From: JAQIBY01 sp964615585
Lineage (GTDB): Bacteria; Bacteroidota; Bacteroidia; Bacteroidales; ML635J-15
Reading direction: 5' to 3'
Assembly: GCA_964615585.1 (NCBI GenBank)
Contig: CAZTNS010000163.1
Span: 1 to 6,429, forward strand
DNA length: 6,429 bases
Shown in pieces: positions 6,222 to 6,429 of this stretch. The notes beneath the pieces were generated by a model. That model was not told the DNA's origin. It ran no database searches and saw only the letters and a list, made by a program, of their open reading frames with translations. The position numbers and the translations under genes are program-made. How positions within the stretch are numbered: position 1 is the stretch's first letter; each line of letters begins with the position of its first letter.

Positions 6222-6377
6222 TCACTGCCCCGCTTTTACTACCAACACCCGCGCCGGTTTATCCCCCGGATTGTAAATGCAATGTTTCATGTTGGCCGGG
6301 CTGTGGACAACGGAATTGGCTTTCACCACTTCGCGCTCATCAAGTATTTCCACTTCCGGTTCCCCTTCAATCACAAC
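6222..6377 (-). pseudogene. C-terminal remnant of a cupin-domain protein
   Basis: A minus-strand frame of 51 codons ends at TGA (6224-6222) and encodes the second half of a cupin barrel. It begins V-V-I-E-G-E, the end of cupin motif 1, and continues to the full motif 2 pattern PxxxxHxxxN (P27-A-N-M-K-H32-C-I-Y-N36, with the usual Gly replaced by Asn), then PGDKPARVLVVKAG. The HxH...E part of motif 1 is missing: directly upstream the frame meets TAG (6380-6378) and again TGA (6428-6426), and the other two minus frames show no cupin sequence. A GTG at 6374 is the only possible start, and half a barrel is unlikely to fold. It looks like a gene broken by deletion or nonsense mutation. The stretch is visibly richer in GC than the neighbouring toxin-antitoxin genes. 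The plus-strand frame over the same bases is taken to be its shadow. Confidence 0.6.
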
Positions 6378-6429
6378 CTAAAATCGGTAAAAATTTAGTA
6401 ACGATGAATTTCTTTTATATCTATTTCAA

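Noticed and set aside
6177..6398. Plus-strand 73-codon open frame
   Set aside because: It overlaps the terminator of the preceding operon, and the minus strand of the same bases gives a clear cupin motif. The peptide rich in His, Phe and Arg has no recognisable domain.

Overview
The window looks like a piece of a Bacteroidota (Bacteroidetes) chromosome, most likely from a free-living or environmental lineage. The reasons are an AT-rich sequence, a TonB-dependent receptor with an N-terminal CarboxypepD_reg-like (CNA-B type) domain, a lipoprotein whose mature N-terminus (C-K-K-D-E-E-E-E) resembles the Bacteroidota surface-export signal, start codons without clear Shine-Dalgarno sequences, and promoter-like TAnnTTTG boxes. 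No assignment below phylum level is justified from the sequence.

Layout, left to right. Positions 1-131 hold no gene I can call. A rho-independent terminator at 132-169 closes a leftward gene (188-874) for an OmpR/PhoB-type response regulator. The 254-base divergent intergenic region (875-1128) carries three GTTAA copies spaced exactly 11 bp apart (930-956), the geometry expected for tandem binding by an OmpR/PhoB-family regulator. Rightward from 1129 come a 949-residue TonB-dependent outer-membrane receptor and, 39 bp later, a 423-residue lipoprotein of beta-helix-like sequence. The two look like one operon. Next is an AT-rich stretch with a perfect 13-bp tandem duplication and then a perfect 16-bp-arm palindrome (5346-5381) that resembles a REP-type element more than a normal terminator. 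After it lies a two-gene HEPN/MNT (HepT-MntA type) toxin-antitoxin module (5458-6155, 4-bp overlap), closed by a terminator at 6168-6211. The right edge contains, on the minus strand, the C-terminal half of a cupin protein with an in-frame stop where the first half should be. I read it as a decayed gene.

How the parts may work together: the regulator probably controls its own promoter through the triple box and may also control the divergent receptor-lipoprotein operon. If it is a true PhoB, the receptor and the probable surface lipoprotein would be a phosphate-starvation uptake pair. That is inference: no pst, phoU, phoR, phosphatase or phytase gene is visible here. The HEPN/MNT module, the REP-like palindrome and the broken cupin form a separate accessory stretch.
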